Positions 32,888-45,354 of a stretch of 64,000 bases of DNA are shown in pieces. The stretch's first letter is position 1; each line of letters opens with the position of its first letter. Below the pieces are notes generated by a model. That model ran no database searches. It saw nothing but the letters and a program-made list of their open reading frames with translations, and was not told the origin of the DNA. Both the position numbers and the translations under genes were made by a program. Where the stretch lies: positions 6,085,246 to 6,149,245 of the forward strand of contig OZ017770.1 in assembly GCA_963969345.1 (NCBI GenBank), in the 5' to 3' direction. Source of the stretch: Turbatrix aceti (taxonomy: Eukaryota > Nematoda > Chromadorea > Rhabditida > Panagrolaimidae).

Positions 32888-35331
32888 CTTCCCGCTGGTA
32901 ACGATGATAATAAAGGTACATGTTCATTTTACAAAAAAAAAACAGGTTTTTGCACTCAGACACTCATTTACAGGATTTTTTGTTGAAAGCTTGCCAGCCA
33001 AATTTTTTCGTAGTATGGCATTTGATGTTTAATGTTTTTGTTGACAACACGGATATAATCTGCATGATTTTCATCTTTTTTTTGCAATATTTTTGTACGC
33101 ATTGGGTAAACCTCAGTCACTTGTTACGCCGCATTACACCTCGTTGAAGAGGATCAGGTAGTCCGAAGCCAGCGATTCAACAACAATTAACGATATATTG
33201 ACGCAAAAATATTGTTTTGAGCAAAAAGCGTGATTCATTTTTTTTTTTGTACCGGATCTTTTTTTTACTTCAGTGATTCCGGAATGATTTTGTTATAATA
33301 AAGTTTTTAACACACAGATTTGTAATCGCTCTTGTTTCTTCCATTTTTTATGCATGTACCAGACACTTACTGACTGACAGTCGTCGGCTCGCTTTTCTTG
33401 TTGCAAGGATTACCGTGAACGCCAGAGAGGTTTACTTTTATTAAGGCTTATATTCTGGTTCTAGCTTTTCGCGAACACTTTCATCTTTTGTTTCTTTTAA
33501 GCAATTTTCTCTTGTTTAGTTTTATCTGGACTGGAACATGTGAGGATCAAAAAAAGCTGAAAACTTTTGTTTTTTTTTCACTTAGCTCTCGTGCCATATG
33601 GCGAACGAACAATGGGACTTTAAGGGTTCTTCAAATAAATTTCATAAAACATTTAGCATTGTCGGCGAAAGAAAGTTGTTTCTCGCTGTACCCGGTTTTT
33701 TTTAAATACCATCAAGAATTGACTAAAATGCAATAAAATGTCATCGCGTTCTCATGATATGCTTTGAGACTGATGTCGGTATAACATGTTTTTGCAGTCC
33801 CAAAACAGCAATACGTAAAAGTTAGAATACCGGTCTCGGCTGAACCACGCAAAGGTGACACAAAACTAGTGAAGTGAAGAGAAACCACTAAGTGCCCCTC
33901 CTTTCAGGTTTCGTGCCGGCAAATTAGATGCCTGAGGCTTTTGAAACGCTGATAGCTTATGTACATATATCCGAAGCATTGTTGCTTCTCTTTCTCTCTT
34001 TTTTTTTGCCTTCTTAAGACATTATTTTTAGCGCCATTCAACTCAAATGCATCTTTGGGAACAGCATGGTTGTACATTTGTTCAAGTCAGGCTTCATAGG
34101 AGAAGGGAGGGTTTTGGAAGCAGACCTCTTTAGGCCTCAAATGGGGGCACAACGGCTGACAAACATTTTGTCCTGGCTAAAAAAGTAGCGCTGGGGTGCC
34201 AAAAGCCGTCGGGCCAATCGGTGCATTCCGACATGCTTCGTCTCAAACATGCACATATTTTTTTTGCTAACACGTTGTTCTCCGTGATGTCAATGTTCTT
34301 CCCTTGACTTTGATTTCGTATTCCCGCTCCCCTCTTTTTTTTTGCCCGATTTTGCCTAAGCCATTCGTTTGGCTTCTTCATCGTGATTATTTCTAAAGTT
34401 GAAAATGTAATTTTTTGTCTTTTCTCACTTAAAAGGAAAAGGAAGCGAAGGAACTCTCGATCATTTTTTTACAAGTATTTTTTTTGCAGCTTTTCTTACA
34501 AAGAGATGAAACGTCTCTAAAACAAATGTATTCTAAAGCATGTTTATCCAATAAATTACTTTGACATTTCCAATAACAAGCTAATAATTGTTTGCTTTTT
34601 GTCTTTTGCCTAGAGTTTCCTTATAATTCGCCACGCCGACCAGGAGCCCGGTCCAAGCTTCTGCTTCTCCTGATGAGTACGCCGAAGAGACCACACTGGT
34701 TATGTGCACCGCTCAGCTATGTTATCATTCAAACCGCGTTACCCTAACATGTCTTGCATTACGTACCAATAATTTTTGTCTTTTCTTTTCCTTGTTGTTT
34801 TTCAAAGAACAATTGCAATTACTGAAAAATACATCCTTGTTTTAATTTTGTCCAAAAATAGTTTTAAAAGAATTCCCAAATCGTTGATACGCCGTGATTG
34901 ATTTCCCATGCATAGACATTGTTCTCGGCTTAACTTTTTTTGTACAATTGCATTTGCCGATGTAATATTGATTAGCATAAAGCAGTGACATGCCATTGAG
35001 TTGCTTTGGACACGCGATGCGAGAAAACAAAAATATACACACAAAGTCAGAAAACTTGATCAAAAGCGGTATTTCAAATGATGAGATGCTAATTAATGCT
35101 GGCTCAGGTCATGGCTTTTTATGCCTTTTAAGATTCGTAGGAAGTGTTTTAATTTATTTTGAATTTTTTTAAAAGAGCTAACTTTATACACTTTTTTTTT
35201 CACTGATTTATTACATTGACCGACGCGCTAATTATTTACTCGCCAGATGACTGTACGCAGTGTTTTTTCAGGCTTTGTACATAGGCGTCAACTGAAATGT
35301 GGCTTGTCTCACAAAGCGCAGCGCTTCGATC
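32888..35331. other. Sparse region upstream of the SHOC2 first exons
   Basis: AT- and T-rich with only short frames. A GC-rich patch at 34614-34740 follows a good acceptor (TTTTGCCTAG), but no reading frame with a matching donor fits. Nothing else is supported. Confidence 0.4.
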
Positions 35332-35673
35332 ATGACTGAAGTTGCGACGGTTGTTACTTCGTGTAACGGCAAATCGGCTACACCGCTGACTTCACCCTCA
35401 TCATCGTCAATTACGATACAGAAGACAAGAACGCGAGCCACCGGGGTGCTAGATTGCATTCAAATGTTTAGCCGTTGCTGTTTCTGTCGTAACAGCGAAG
35501 AACGACACAGACGTCGCCCCACCGCGCCCCGCGTTAATCGGAACGGTGCTGATTTGTTGAATCAAAGCAGTTCAGACTGCATTCAAGAAGCAGGAACGTC
35601 GTCCGTGGTTCTCGCTTCTTACCAAGAAACACCTGCCCAGCCTGCCAATTTTATCAAGCTTATTAAAATCACG
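35332..35673 (+). CDS. Candidate alternative first exon (most upstream) of SHOC2
   Basis: Opens with ATG at 35332 and ends in a phase-0 consensus donor (ACG|GTAAGC), 114 codons of unusually high GC for the region. The product has a Cys cluster (MFSRCCFC) followed by basic residues, and a Ser-rich remainder; no domain is recognised. The phase matches the acceptors at 39459 and 43591, so it could be a distant 5' exon of the SHOC2 gene. It could equally belong to an unrelated gene whose other exons were not recognised. Confidence 0.4.
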
Positions 35674-37219
35674 GTAAGCCATTTATCCAACAGCACTTGT
35701 GCCATTTATGAATATTTATGAAAAAAGCCAAGTTCACCTTGTGACATTAGAAAATGCCATTTTTGTTTGTACTTTTGTCACCTACCGCCAGTTAGTAAGA
35801 ACATACTTTTTTGCAATTATTGTTGTGGCTTTTAGCAGTTTTTTAACGTTTGCGGATTGAGTACGAGAGTCTGTTCTTTTAGTCTCGTTTTCGTTCATTT
35901 TAAAGGACGGGGATGAAGGTACTCCTGATGATTGCAATTCATTGCCGGCTGGCTCGCCTTTTTCTCTTTTTCTTTACAAAAATGAGCATCATTAAGCGCA
36001 ATTAATAATTTTTTGTCATTGATCTGGGAATAAAAGTGCTATCAATTTTGCTACGTTTTTTTTGGGGTATATTTTTAGCATTCATGGAATGTGTCGTACA
36101 AAGGTTAGACGCGGAAAGAAATGTCTCTTCGGTGAAGAAAAATTATTTATGACTGAAGCAATTTCGATCGCTTGTCCAGGCAATTTTTCAATTCTTAAAA
36201 CAATTTGCTGATTTGATTAGGTAATAGTAGTGGAATGTGACAAAAATGATAGTGTCTACAACGCGGGCAAGGCTGTGTTATTTTTTTCCGGGTGCCAAAA
36301 ACGAATAAGTGAACGCATTAGATGGTTAATAAAGACGCTTGCCAGAGAATAAACGGAGTCGTACTAGGCTATAAAAATAGCAAGGGGCCTACCACTTTGC
36401 CCTATATCTACTTTTTTGTTAACGTGTCATCGGTGAATTTGCTATGAATAGGGGTAGTCTCCCCTCTTCCCCACAGCTGCGATGATCCCCGTTGATTTAT
36501 TCCCACAGGCAGCACGCCGGCCATACTTTTGACCCCGGTGCATCTCTTATATCTTCTATTGGACAAACCTGCAATCTTAATACTATTTTTTAACATCTAT
36601 GTTTTCTGATATATGTATCACATGGCTTCCTTGGTGGTGTGAGAAGTTTTGCACGCGACGTTATACGAAAAATGAAACTCCTCTGGGACATGAAATATGT
36701 TCCGCATTTCCGGGCCCGGCGTAACATGATTTGTATGTCTGATTTTTAATGTCAAAACTTGTGCGCTTTTAGCCGGGCTATCCATTAATCTGTTTTTTGG
36801 GGTTGGTATTGTCATTTCCCCAAAAAAATATTGGGTTTAGTTATTGGCATTTTTGTGTGAATGTATTAGAATACGCTGCGGCGGCAGCCGTCTGTTTTCT
36901 GTCCTTTTGGTTCTAATTCTGTGGATAGTTTTAAAAATACACTTTACACACCTTTATACCGTCATTTGTGCGGTAAGAGACTAGTAAATATACGTCCGGC
37001 TTCTTCGGTGTTGACATGAATCTGGGGATATGTGTTGGATTAACTGAGAGATTAGAAATAACAGCTACGTTATACGGGCACTGATGTAGACCTTTTTTGT
37101 TGACGGCGGAACGCATTGTTATTTGCTCTATACATTTAGAAGAATTCATTTGCAATTTTTCGTTCGTTCTAATTTTGTGTTGAATTCGCTAATTCATCGA
37201 CTCTTTCATAAACTTTATT

Positions 37220-37573
37220 ATGCACGGCAGCACGGCTAGCGGTGATAAAGGAGACTCTGTGCGATCTTATCGCCGCTCAGAGATTACGCCACCTCACAAA
37301 TACGAAGTTGTTCTTGTCTTCGATGACGATGGCAACATTATGGGTTGCGACAATGATGGTGAATTGAGTTTTGTGGAACCCGACGCCGATGACTACGTTA
37401 ACCTCATTCTACTTGATTGTTCTTGTTTCTCGGGATTAAAGCAAGCACTTAACGCCACGACTACTCGCATAATATCACGGTTGTCATTAGAGAAAACACC
37501 GTTACCACTTTTTAAAGCATCGACGTCGGAAAACGACGACCAAGATGGCAAAGATGAGCACGACGGACAACAG
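37220..37573 (+). CDS. Candidate alternative first exon of SHOC2
   Basis: ATG at 37220 followed by 118 codons and a phase-0 donor (CAG|GTGAGC). The peptide starts MHGSTASGDKGD, has an acidic segment (VFDDDGNIMGCDNDGELSF) and ends Asp/Glu-rich. Codon content and GC exceed the surrounding DNA. It is compatible with splicing to 39459 or 43591. No known domain. Confidence 0.45.
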
Positions 37574-38957
37574 GTGAGCAGTGTTCGCGGGCGGCATCCT
37601 CTCATTTCGCTTTCAATCATTCATTTCATTAACTTACATTTTTTATTTCTCACTTCCATAGTCAGAGTAAAAGTCAGATTGCCGTCATTTACGCGTTAGT
37701 GATATCGGTTTCTATGACAACTTCAACGTTCTCCGAAACTTATTTCAATTCGATGATACGCTTTTTACATGTACGGGAGCGGAAACGGCGAAGCATAGGC
37801 TTCTAATTTGTTTTCCATATACATAAATAATGTTAAAAAAGTTTACACTCATTGTTTGCTTTTAATAGAAAAGATATTTTCAGTATCTCAGAAACTTGAT
37901 ACGCGTATTCCTTTCCGTTATGTACAAGGACCAACATAGTTTTACTATTTATGCCAGCGGTTTCCTTTTGCACGCATTTCTTGGGCCTTACGTTTTTTGG
38001 CAAGGCGTTAGTAGTAATTAACAACATCGTCGCTTAAGCACCCGGCACGTGAGCGAGTAGAGGGTTTTTGTGGGAGAGAGGCTTGATACTGCTACCTCCC
38101 TCAAGGGTTGTCAAATGAAAATTTGGCATTGTTCGACACTCCTCATACTTGTATTTCATGAATCAGACATGTCTTTTTCATGGCTGAATAAATCTCAATT
38201 TTTTATTCTTCCTTTAGAAAAAACCGCAAGAGTATTTTGACAAATTTGAACAAGCTCTTAATTCATAGCATATTCGCCTTTCGCATGCGCTTATCCTATT
38301 CAACTGTATCTTATTAAATTCTATTTTTTGTAAAAATTTTCAACGTTTACTCGCACCAGTGTGAAATTGTTACGTGATTTAGTAGGAAAAAGTGCATTCA
38401 GCATTTGGATACAACTTTTGCAAACATTTTTTGTCGAGAAAGTGGTTTTAGTTCGTGTGTTTTTTAACAGTTGATGTTTAATTTTTTTCCGAAGATTTTC
38501 ATTCCTTTTTTCGTGCCGCAGTCTTTTGCAGTGAAAACATTTCTAAATCATTTTTTTTCTTGTCAGCCAATTGATTTATCAAATCATAGTGAATAGCCAA
38601 TGTATGCATTATGTATGCAAATTAACGGTCCCAACAATTTGGGTGCCGTCCTCTTCACAATGCCGTCATCTGAGATTTTTTGGCTTTTTTGCCTCTAGGC
38701 GGTGCGGCGTTTGGCCTTTTCACGCGGTAGACGTTTTGGTGTCCCCAAAAAATGCTTTGGCAGCAATTATGTCCCACTGAGCGTTGCGTGAGATGTTTTA
38801 CAGCTTAAAAAAATACATAGCCTGTTGTAGTGTAAAATCCATAGAAGAGGGTTTTTTGCCATTCATCACAGGCATTAGTCCTTCAACCGCCACGGTTATC
38901 GCCACCACCGCGCGCCGTTAACGCTTGTCGTATTCTATTTTTTTTAAATATTGGAGT

Positions 38958-39287
38958 ATGACGGCAACGGCCGCGGCTTGGATACGTCGAATGTCTTCCG
39001 ATCAGAACGGCGAGACCGATCACGAGGCTCCCGATGCTGTGGGACAGCGTCTCTGTCATTCCGCTCGGTCTCCGAGAAGTACATGTCCTCCGGTTCGCCG
39101 GCGAGGGCCTATGACCTTTATTGCCGATCTCTACGCCTCGTCTCGGCGTCGCTTATCTCTACCGGTCTCCAGCAATTCTTCGGGCTCTATGTCTTCTGTA
39201 TCAGGTGTATCTGCACCTGAAGAAGAGACCATCCAGGAGTCATCCAACAAGTCAAACAGAAATTCATCACTTCCCGATTTGATTGAG
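38958..39287 (+). CDS. Candidate alternative first exon of SHOC2
   Basis: ATG at 38958 in GAGTATGACGG, 110 codons, phase-0 donor (GAG|GTCTTA). Ser- and Arg-rich peptide including MTFIADLYASSRRRLSLP and ending NSSLPDLIE. The next exon lies only 171 nt downstream (39459) and continues in frame with KMSEAGSK. This makes it the best supported of the upstream alternatives. Confidence 0.5.
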
Positions 39288-39458
39288 GTCTTAGCTCTTG
39301 TTTGCCACAATTTTCTACAAAAAAATTCTTAAAAAAATATAATCAATGGCACAATGCATACATACATATATTTTTCAAGTGTGTAAACAAAAAAATGTGT
39401 TAAAATATATTTACATTACACAAGCGTCATCAGTGGTTTAATGTTTTCATTGTTTCAG

Positions 39459-39602
39459 AAGATGTCAGAAGCGGGATCCAAGAGTCGTGCCACTGCCTCT
39501 CAAGATGGCGCCAAGCGTGTGACAGTGGTGGACCGGCCGGGCCAAGAGAAGGCGCACTTTACTGGAATTAAAAGCAAGCCAAAAAAATCTCCTAGAAAAT
39601 TG
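39459..39602 (+). CDS. SHOC2 5' exon encoding the short N terminus
   Basis: Bounded by TGTTTCAG and TTG|GTAAGT. It reads KMSEAGSK on through KSPRKL in phase 0, so it may begin translation itself at the ATG at 39462 or continue from an upstream exon. Spliced to 43591 it gives MSEAGSK...[14 protein letters not shown], a basic 47-residue leader much like the Lys-rich N terminus of human SHOC2. It includes KRVTV, loosely like a PP1-docking RVxF site. The intron to the LRR exon would be about 4 kb. Confidence 0.6.
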
Positions 39603-40214
39603 GTAAGTTTTTTTTCGTTCTGTTCTGTCTTATTTTAAAATGCATTTTTGGCATCAGTATGTTTACAAAGAGCAAACATTTTTTCTAAAATTGTTTTTTA
39701 CATTATTCCAAATTTGTGCTGAGTACTGTGCTGTTTCTGCGGCGACGCCGGCACCGTTATACAAAAATCAGAAGACATAATGCAATAAAATTAGCAAAAG
39801 AATTTTACACAAAAAAATGCATCGAAAATTGCTGACAATAATAAAAAAAGCTACAAGGGGGTGGAAATGGGCTGACCACTTGGTATGTCCTTCATCCCGC
39901 ATTGAATAGATGAATAATCCCGTCTCCTACGCCTGACTCGAGTCATCCCGGCTTCGTAATACTGCCGCCAACTGTCGTCAGTGCCCAGTGAAATAATCGA
40001 TCCGTTTATCGCTTAGATCAATTTTGTTTAAAACCTTTTCAATTTTAAGAACCAAATTTCACTGAATTCGTTGTGTCTGATTTTGAGGTATTTTTCCCGA
40101 CGCTTTTTGACGACTCAAAATTAAACTTTACTCAAATAATATTTTTTTGATTGTTTTCATAGAGGAGCAGTTTGAAGTATATTTTTTTTTGATTTGCGTG
40201 CACGGTAAACAATA

Positions 40215-40325
40215 ATGCTGCAATGGTTTAACTGTTTATTGCGATCACCCCCGGATGATGAAGATGATGATGAACTTTGTTTGTCTTTTACTTGCGCAAT
40301 CATTACTTGTGCAGTGCTGTTTGGA
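40215..40325 (+). CDS. Weak candidate first exon of SHOC2
   Basis: ATG at 40215 with an acidic run (SPPDDEDDDEL) and a possible phase-0 donor (GGA|GTGTGT). Cys-rich and hydrophobic after that. Supported only by position and phase; it may be chance. Confidence 0.2.
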
Positions 40326-40936
40326 GTGTGTAGGAACTTTTCATACGTTCCTTCCGTGTTACGTTTCAGCGTTCAATTTACTCGTTATCTTTATTTTATA
40401 GCAGTCGATTTAGATTAGTTGTGTCTTTTTTTATGGCATCCGTATACTACTTACATTTTCTGACGCTCGCGTCCAGCATTTTTTTTAGAATCAAATTAAC
40501 TTTTTTTTTTGAAAAATGACAATTCTCCATAACGGGCTGTTAAGTGTAACACGTTTTTACTCACAAGAAAACACCATCAAACTATGCCTAGAAAAATGCG
40601 TTCGGACAGGGGCGGATTAATTTGATAAGTCAAAGTTCAGCGTTTACTACTATCGTGTTTTTTCGAGTCTTCACGAGGGCCGTCGTCAGGGTGTGAATCA
40701 TTACTGCCCGTCGACTTGTCTTCCCCTCGACCTGACAGCTGTTTTGGAAATCAATTGGTTTAAAAAAAAGCGTGAACTAACTGTTCGGATTTCAATAATT
40801 TTAACAAAACACAGAGTGGCTGTTGAAATATTTTTTTTTGAGTTTTTTTCGAATCACACCCATTTTTCATAGATTTTTTTTGCTTTTAGGGATAGGAAAC
40901 ACGAATGTAAAAGTTTCAGTTAGAGTGGCTTCAAGG

Positions 40937-41020
40937 ATGGACCTTGAGTTGTACGAGAGAAAAAAGCTTGAGTACGTTAACCATTCGTACAAAATTGAAT
41001 TGGACAACTGCAGGCATCGC
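40937..41020 (+). CDS. Candidate alternative first exon of SHOC2
   Basis: ATG at 40937 followed by 28 codons (MDLELYERKKLEYVNHSYK onwards, ending NCRHR) and a phase-0 donor CGC|GTAAGA. It would append a charged helical leader to the LRR domain. Short but with a clean start and donor. Confidence 0.4.
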
Positions 41021-42017
41021 GTAAGAACTTTTTGATTGAATTTTTAGGCTGTGCTTCATACCAAAAATGTCAGTAAACTCGGCATACTGCTAGTTGCGTG
41101 AAAATCCGGGGCAATTGAACCACAGCGTGATATTTGTCCTTTTTTTGTGCGATTACGTTGTTCTTGTGCCGCCAAGTACCCCATTCTTGTACGGCTGTAA
41201 GCCTGCATATTTATGTAATAGTTATTGTTTTTGCAATGGGCAAAACGTCATGAAAAAAAATTTGTTTGCCCTAAAAGGACCCGAAACGTCACTGGATAAC
41301 TTATTCCGCACTTATACCAAAAGTCTGGTAGTCATGAAAAAATTATGTTCCTAAATTTTTACCCAAGTATGCCAGGAAAAAGTTATCAAACCGGGATTTT
41401 ATATTTATAGAATTGGCAGGAGGTCTACAAGCTTTTTTTTGATTGTATGCATGGGGCCCCCTGTCTTAATAGGAAACTATGGCTACTTTTTGAAAGTTGG
41501 GCGGCTATATATTGTTTTTATAAAGTAGAAGGGCCCGCAGCGTCTGGATCGGATGTCACTCAACAAAGTTCATCTTAGGCACATGGCAGAAAGCGATTTG
41601 CAGTGTCTTTTCTTGGCTCGGGAGCGCCAAAAGCGTAAGTTTGACTTGCGAGTGTTGCAGTAGGCAGTGCCGACAAGAGGGGAAGTGAGAAATGACCTCG
41701 GCAACAATGTAAAAAAAAGACATAGAAGACAGCTAGCAGTCATGTATCTGTTAAAACTAAAACTTTTTCGCCACCAATTTTTTTTTACCACCAGAATTGT
41801 CTCATTCGCTCAGATAGGCGGCATTCGGCGATGCTTTTTGATGCAAAAGAAGCAGTAGTAGCGGTGGTTGGACAGCCGTTAGAAAAAAGGAGGAGGAAGT
41901 TGAATGAGGATAGGAGAGGGTTTGTTATTCTACCCCCTTCACGAAAAAAAGTGTCAACCGTTGTCATTTGTCCTTGGTCCTTTGTTATCATTAGAACCTA
42001 TTTAAATAACACGCTTC

Positions 42018-42328
42018 ATTGATTACCCGATTTTATTTTGCTGAGATTGAGGGGGCGTAGGTTGTGTAGGGTCTTCCCGCAGACCAGACGCGTTACAGGA
42101 TGCAGGATGATAAGAAGTACTTCAAAGGCATGTTTATTTCCGTTTTTTTACGAAAATTGTGAAAAGCCAACAGACAGCCGCTCTTACCCGGCCTCTCTTG
42201 ATTGGCATTATCAAGAGGCTGCGCTGAAATTTCGGTCATTATTTTGTTGCCCCACTGCATAGTTCCATAATCAACGGAAGCGCGGGGTTTTAATTTTAAT
42301 TATCTTTCTTCCGTATCGGGTAATCAAT
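42018..42328. mobile_element. 311-bp element with 14-bp terminal inverted repeats (MITE-like)
   Basis: ATTGATTACCCGAT at 42018-42031 is exactly reverse-complemented at 42315-42328. The interior has no open frame for a transposase but contains a near-perfect hairpin (CTCTTGAT ... ATCAAGAG) around 42200-42220. No clear target-site duplication flanks it. It fits a non-autonomous DNA transposon, though chance or a regulatory palindrome is possible. Confidence 0.5.
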
Positions 42329-42803
42329 AAGAGACCATTATTTGTTACCTTGAACTCGTGTTCATTGCTTTTTTTCTTTTTCTACCGCGACGTTAGTCAT
42401 TCATTATAACGCGAGACAGTAAAGCTCGTTTTATGATTGTGGTAAATTTACCTGGCGCCTTGCATTTATTTGTTGTCAAATCAAGTTTTTTTGTCTCTGA
42501 TGAGACGAGATTGTGTAATTTCTTAGTTGAACGGTGTCTGCAGGCACATGTGAACTACTAACTGCCGGAGAAGCTTGTGAGAACGATTACCACCTCTTTA
42601 TCTTTTTTCTTTCATGATTTTTAATCACAGCGTTCCATAATTCGTGTTTATTGACGCAGTCGGTATCAGCGTTAACTATCGCCTCTGTTTTTACGTTTCA
42701 CTGAACACAAATTTCTTTCTCGTATGACTTTTTGGTATCCGTACTACTGCACACTTTGTATCGGGTTTTTTCGTTATACTAGTCCAACGATATTTTAATT
42801 AGG

Positions 42804-42810
42804 TATAAAA
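42804..42810 (+). promoter_or_regulatory. TATA box of the proximal SHOC2 promoter
   Basis: TATAAAA at 42804-42810, followed about 390 nt later by the first ATG (43202). The leader between lacks any ATG, fitting a real 5' UTR. A second TATAAAA lies near 43022. Confidence 0.45.
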
Positions 42811-43201
42811 GCTGGACAGACGTCGAAACCCCTTGTCCAGGTCGCTGCGTGCTTACAAGCCGCAACCTCAAAGCGACGTCGGAAATTGGGAGCATCAATC
42901 ATCCAACTCCGCCATTTCATTAATTTCACACACCTCTGGTCGTCTGCCCGAAGCGTTATCGCTGTGTCTTCCCAAATCTGCCTTTTTCCACGCCGATCGA
43001 CAAGAGAAACAAGAGACGCCTTATAAAAAGCGTGATCATCATTCGTTTTTCTTTTGTCATTCCAAGAGTCGAGTACAGCGAAAGCCAGAGGGAATAGCGT
43101 CGACTACGAATCCTGCCGAAGAAAAGCCTCCTCAGTTTTACCTGCCATCAGTGAGACGAAGAAGACATCATTCCGTGCCCCGTGGACAAGTCTCTGCCGT
43201 C

Positions 43202-45354
43202 ATGAGCTCGCAATCAACGTCACCTGGGACCAGTTCGAACGGAAGCATTCCACCGAGTGGCAGCACCGAGTTTGAATTCTGGCCATCTGCGAATTCAAAG
43301 TCCAACAATGCTCAGGCCAAGGGAACCAACAGCGTTCCTGGAACTCGCAGCAAGTCGCCAAGTGCAATTATTGAGCGCTTTACAAACTTTGCTCGCGGGA
43401 AATATCGCAGCTCAATGAATGAGCGCACGGCTGCTTCGAGTTTTGACGAGAAACAGCGCCGGGTAGGGCTTGCCTTTGATTTATTTTTAAAAATCTCAAA
43501 TCAAAACATACTGATACCAAAACACTAAAAAATGATGATAGCGGAACCAGAAAACAAGTGGTGATTGATTAATCATTGTTTTTTTTGCAGGATGTCGCAC
43601 GTGAGTTGCAACGCTGTCGAGACAATGGTGAATTTCGACTGGACCTAAACTCTAGCGACTTGACCTTCATTCCGCCTTCAATTAAGGATTTGTCTAATCT
43701 CAGTGAACTTTTCTTGTACAAAAACAAACTCTCAACGCTGCCTTCGGAAATTGGAAATTTGGTTAACCTTCGACTGCTTGGACTATCAGAAAACAATTTG
43801 TCGAGTCTTCCAGACACGCTTGCGAATCTCAAAAACCTGTCAACACTTGATTTGCGACACAATAAGCTTCTTGATGTAAATTAAATTTTTTTTGAAGAAT
43901 TTGATTTATCTATTTCTCCGTTGTTTTCAGCAAATTCCACCCGTGATATTCAAGTTGGAAAACCTCGAAACATTATGGCTTCGTTATAACAAGATCAATT
44001 TTGTCTCGCCAGCCATATCACAGCTGCAAAAGTTGAAAATGATTGATCTTCGCGAAAACAAGATTGCCGAAATTCCCGCGGAAATTGGAAAACTCCCGAA
44101 TTTATCCATTCTTTTGCTGTCTGCAAATCACGTGAAACGGCTTCCCGAAGAGATCGGAAATTGCAGCCAGTTGACACAAATCGATTTGCAGCACAACGAA
44201 CTACAGCAATTGCCAGCAACTATTGGCGACCTGACAAACCTCAAGCGCCTCGGTATAAGGTACAATCAATTAGCAGAACTGCCAGCAACTTTGGCAAATT
44301 GCATTTTGCTCGATGAATTCATTGTCGAAAGCAATAAACTACACTTGCTGCCGGACGGCATTCTGGCCGCCTTGCCACACCTCAAGACCATCAATCTTAG
44401 TCGCAATCAGCTTGCCAGCTTTCCATGTGGTGGGCCAAATCAGTTTGAGCACGCTGTGGTAAGTGCCCTTAGAAAATTAGTTAGTCAAAAAAAATGCATT
44501 TCAACTTTTTTAGACAGTTAATGTCGAGCACAACATGATTTCCAAAATTCCGTTTGGCATATTTTCGAAGGCAACCGGACTGACGAAGCTCAATTTGAAG
44601 GAAAACGAACTGACATCTTTGCCATTGGGTAAGAATGATCTCCTTTTCATGGGAAAATGTTTTTTTTCCAGATTTCGGGTCGTGGGCCAGCTTGACAGAG
44701 CTGAATGTATCCAACAATGAACTCAACGAACTGCCAGGGGACATTGATAAACTGATCAACCTCGAAGTGCTGGTACTGAGCACAAATCACCTCCGCAAAC
44801 TGCCAACCCAAATTGGTACACTCAAAAAGCTGCGCGAATTAGACCTCGAGGAAAACGATCTCGAATCCATTCCAACCGACATCGGATTTCTCACAAATCT
44901 CACAAAGCTCTGGGTGCAGTCCAACAAACTGACGAGTCTGCCACGAACCATCGGAAACCTGCAAAACCTTACTGATTTGCGCGTGGGTGAAAACCTGCTC
45001 ACTTTCATTCCTGAAGAGATTGGTGAGTCATTTCCACCTCTGGCCAAACAAAACTATAATGCGACATTGTTTACAGGACACCTGGAGAACTTAAAGAGCC
45101 TTTATCTCAACGACAACAACAACCTACACAATCTGCCTTTTGAACTCGCCTTGTGCTCGTCGCTGGAAATCATGTCGATCGAGCGATGTCCCTTGTCTCA
45201 AATTCCACATGACATCACGGATGGTGGTCCTTCACTTGTTATTCAGGTGAGTAAAGATCGCACAACATTTTTTTTATGATTTTTAACGTGACATCCCATT
45301 TTTTTTCAGTACTTAAAAATGCAAGGTCCCTACCGAGGGGTGCTGTCTATTTGA
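43202..45354 (+). CDS. soc-2: SHOC2 / SOC-2 (SUR-8) leucine-rich-repeat Ras-MAPK scaffold
   Basis: Exons 43202-43462 (proximal first exon), 43591-43875, 43931-44458, 44514-44628, 44672-45022, 45077-45246 and 45310-45354 give 584 aa; human SHOC2 is 582. From [15 protein letters not shown] on, the protein is about 20 LRRs of 23 residues (LxxLxLxxNxLxxLP), ending [20 protein letters not shown], then [10 protein letters not shown], very close to human SHOC2. SHOC2 joins MRAS and PP1 to dephosphorylate RAF and boost Ras-MAPK signalling. The N-terminal 87 residues ([14 protein letters not shown] ...) are Ser-rich and unlike other members. A long ATG-free frame runs upstream of 43202. The phase-0 acceptor at 43591 is shared with several upstream alternative exons. 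Confidence 0.95.

Noticed and set aside
34614..34740. GC-rich patch after a good acceptor, reading FLIIRHADQEPG in one frame, faintly like an SH2 strand
   Set aside because: That frame stops after 20 codons and no donor fits; the other open frame has no similarity. The run CTGATGAG ... CCGAAG recalls a hammerhead ribozyme, but stem III and A15.1 are wrong.
41553..41634. Possible further SHOC2 first exon (MSLNKVHLRHMAESD)
   Set aside because: Its GTAAGT donor is in phase 1, incompatible with the phase-0 acceptor at 43591.
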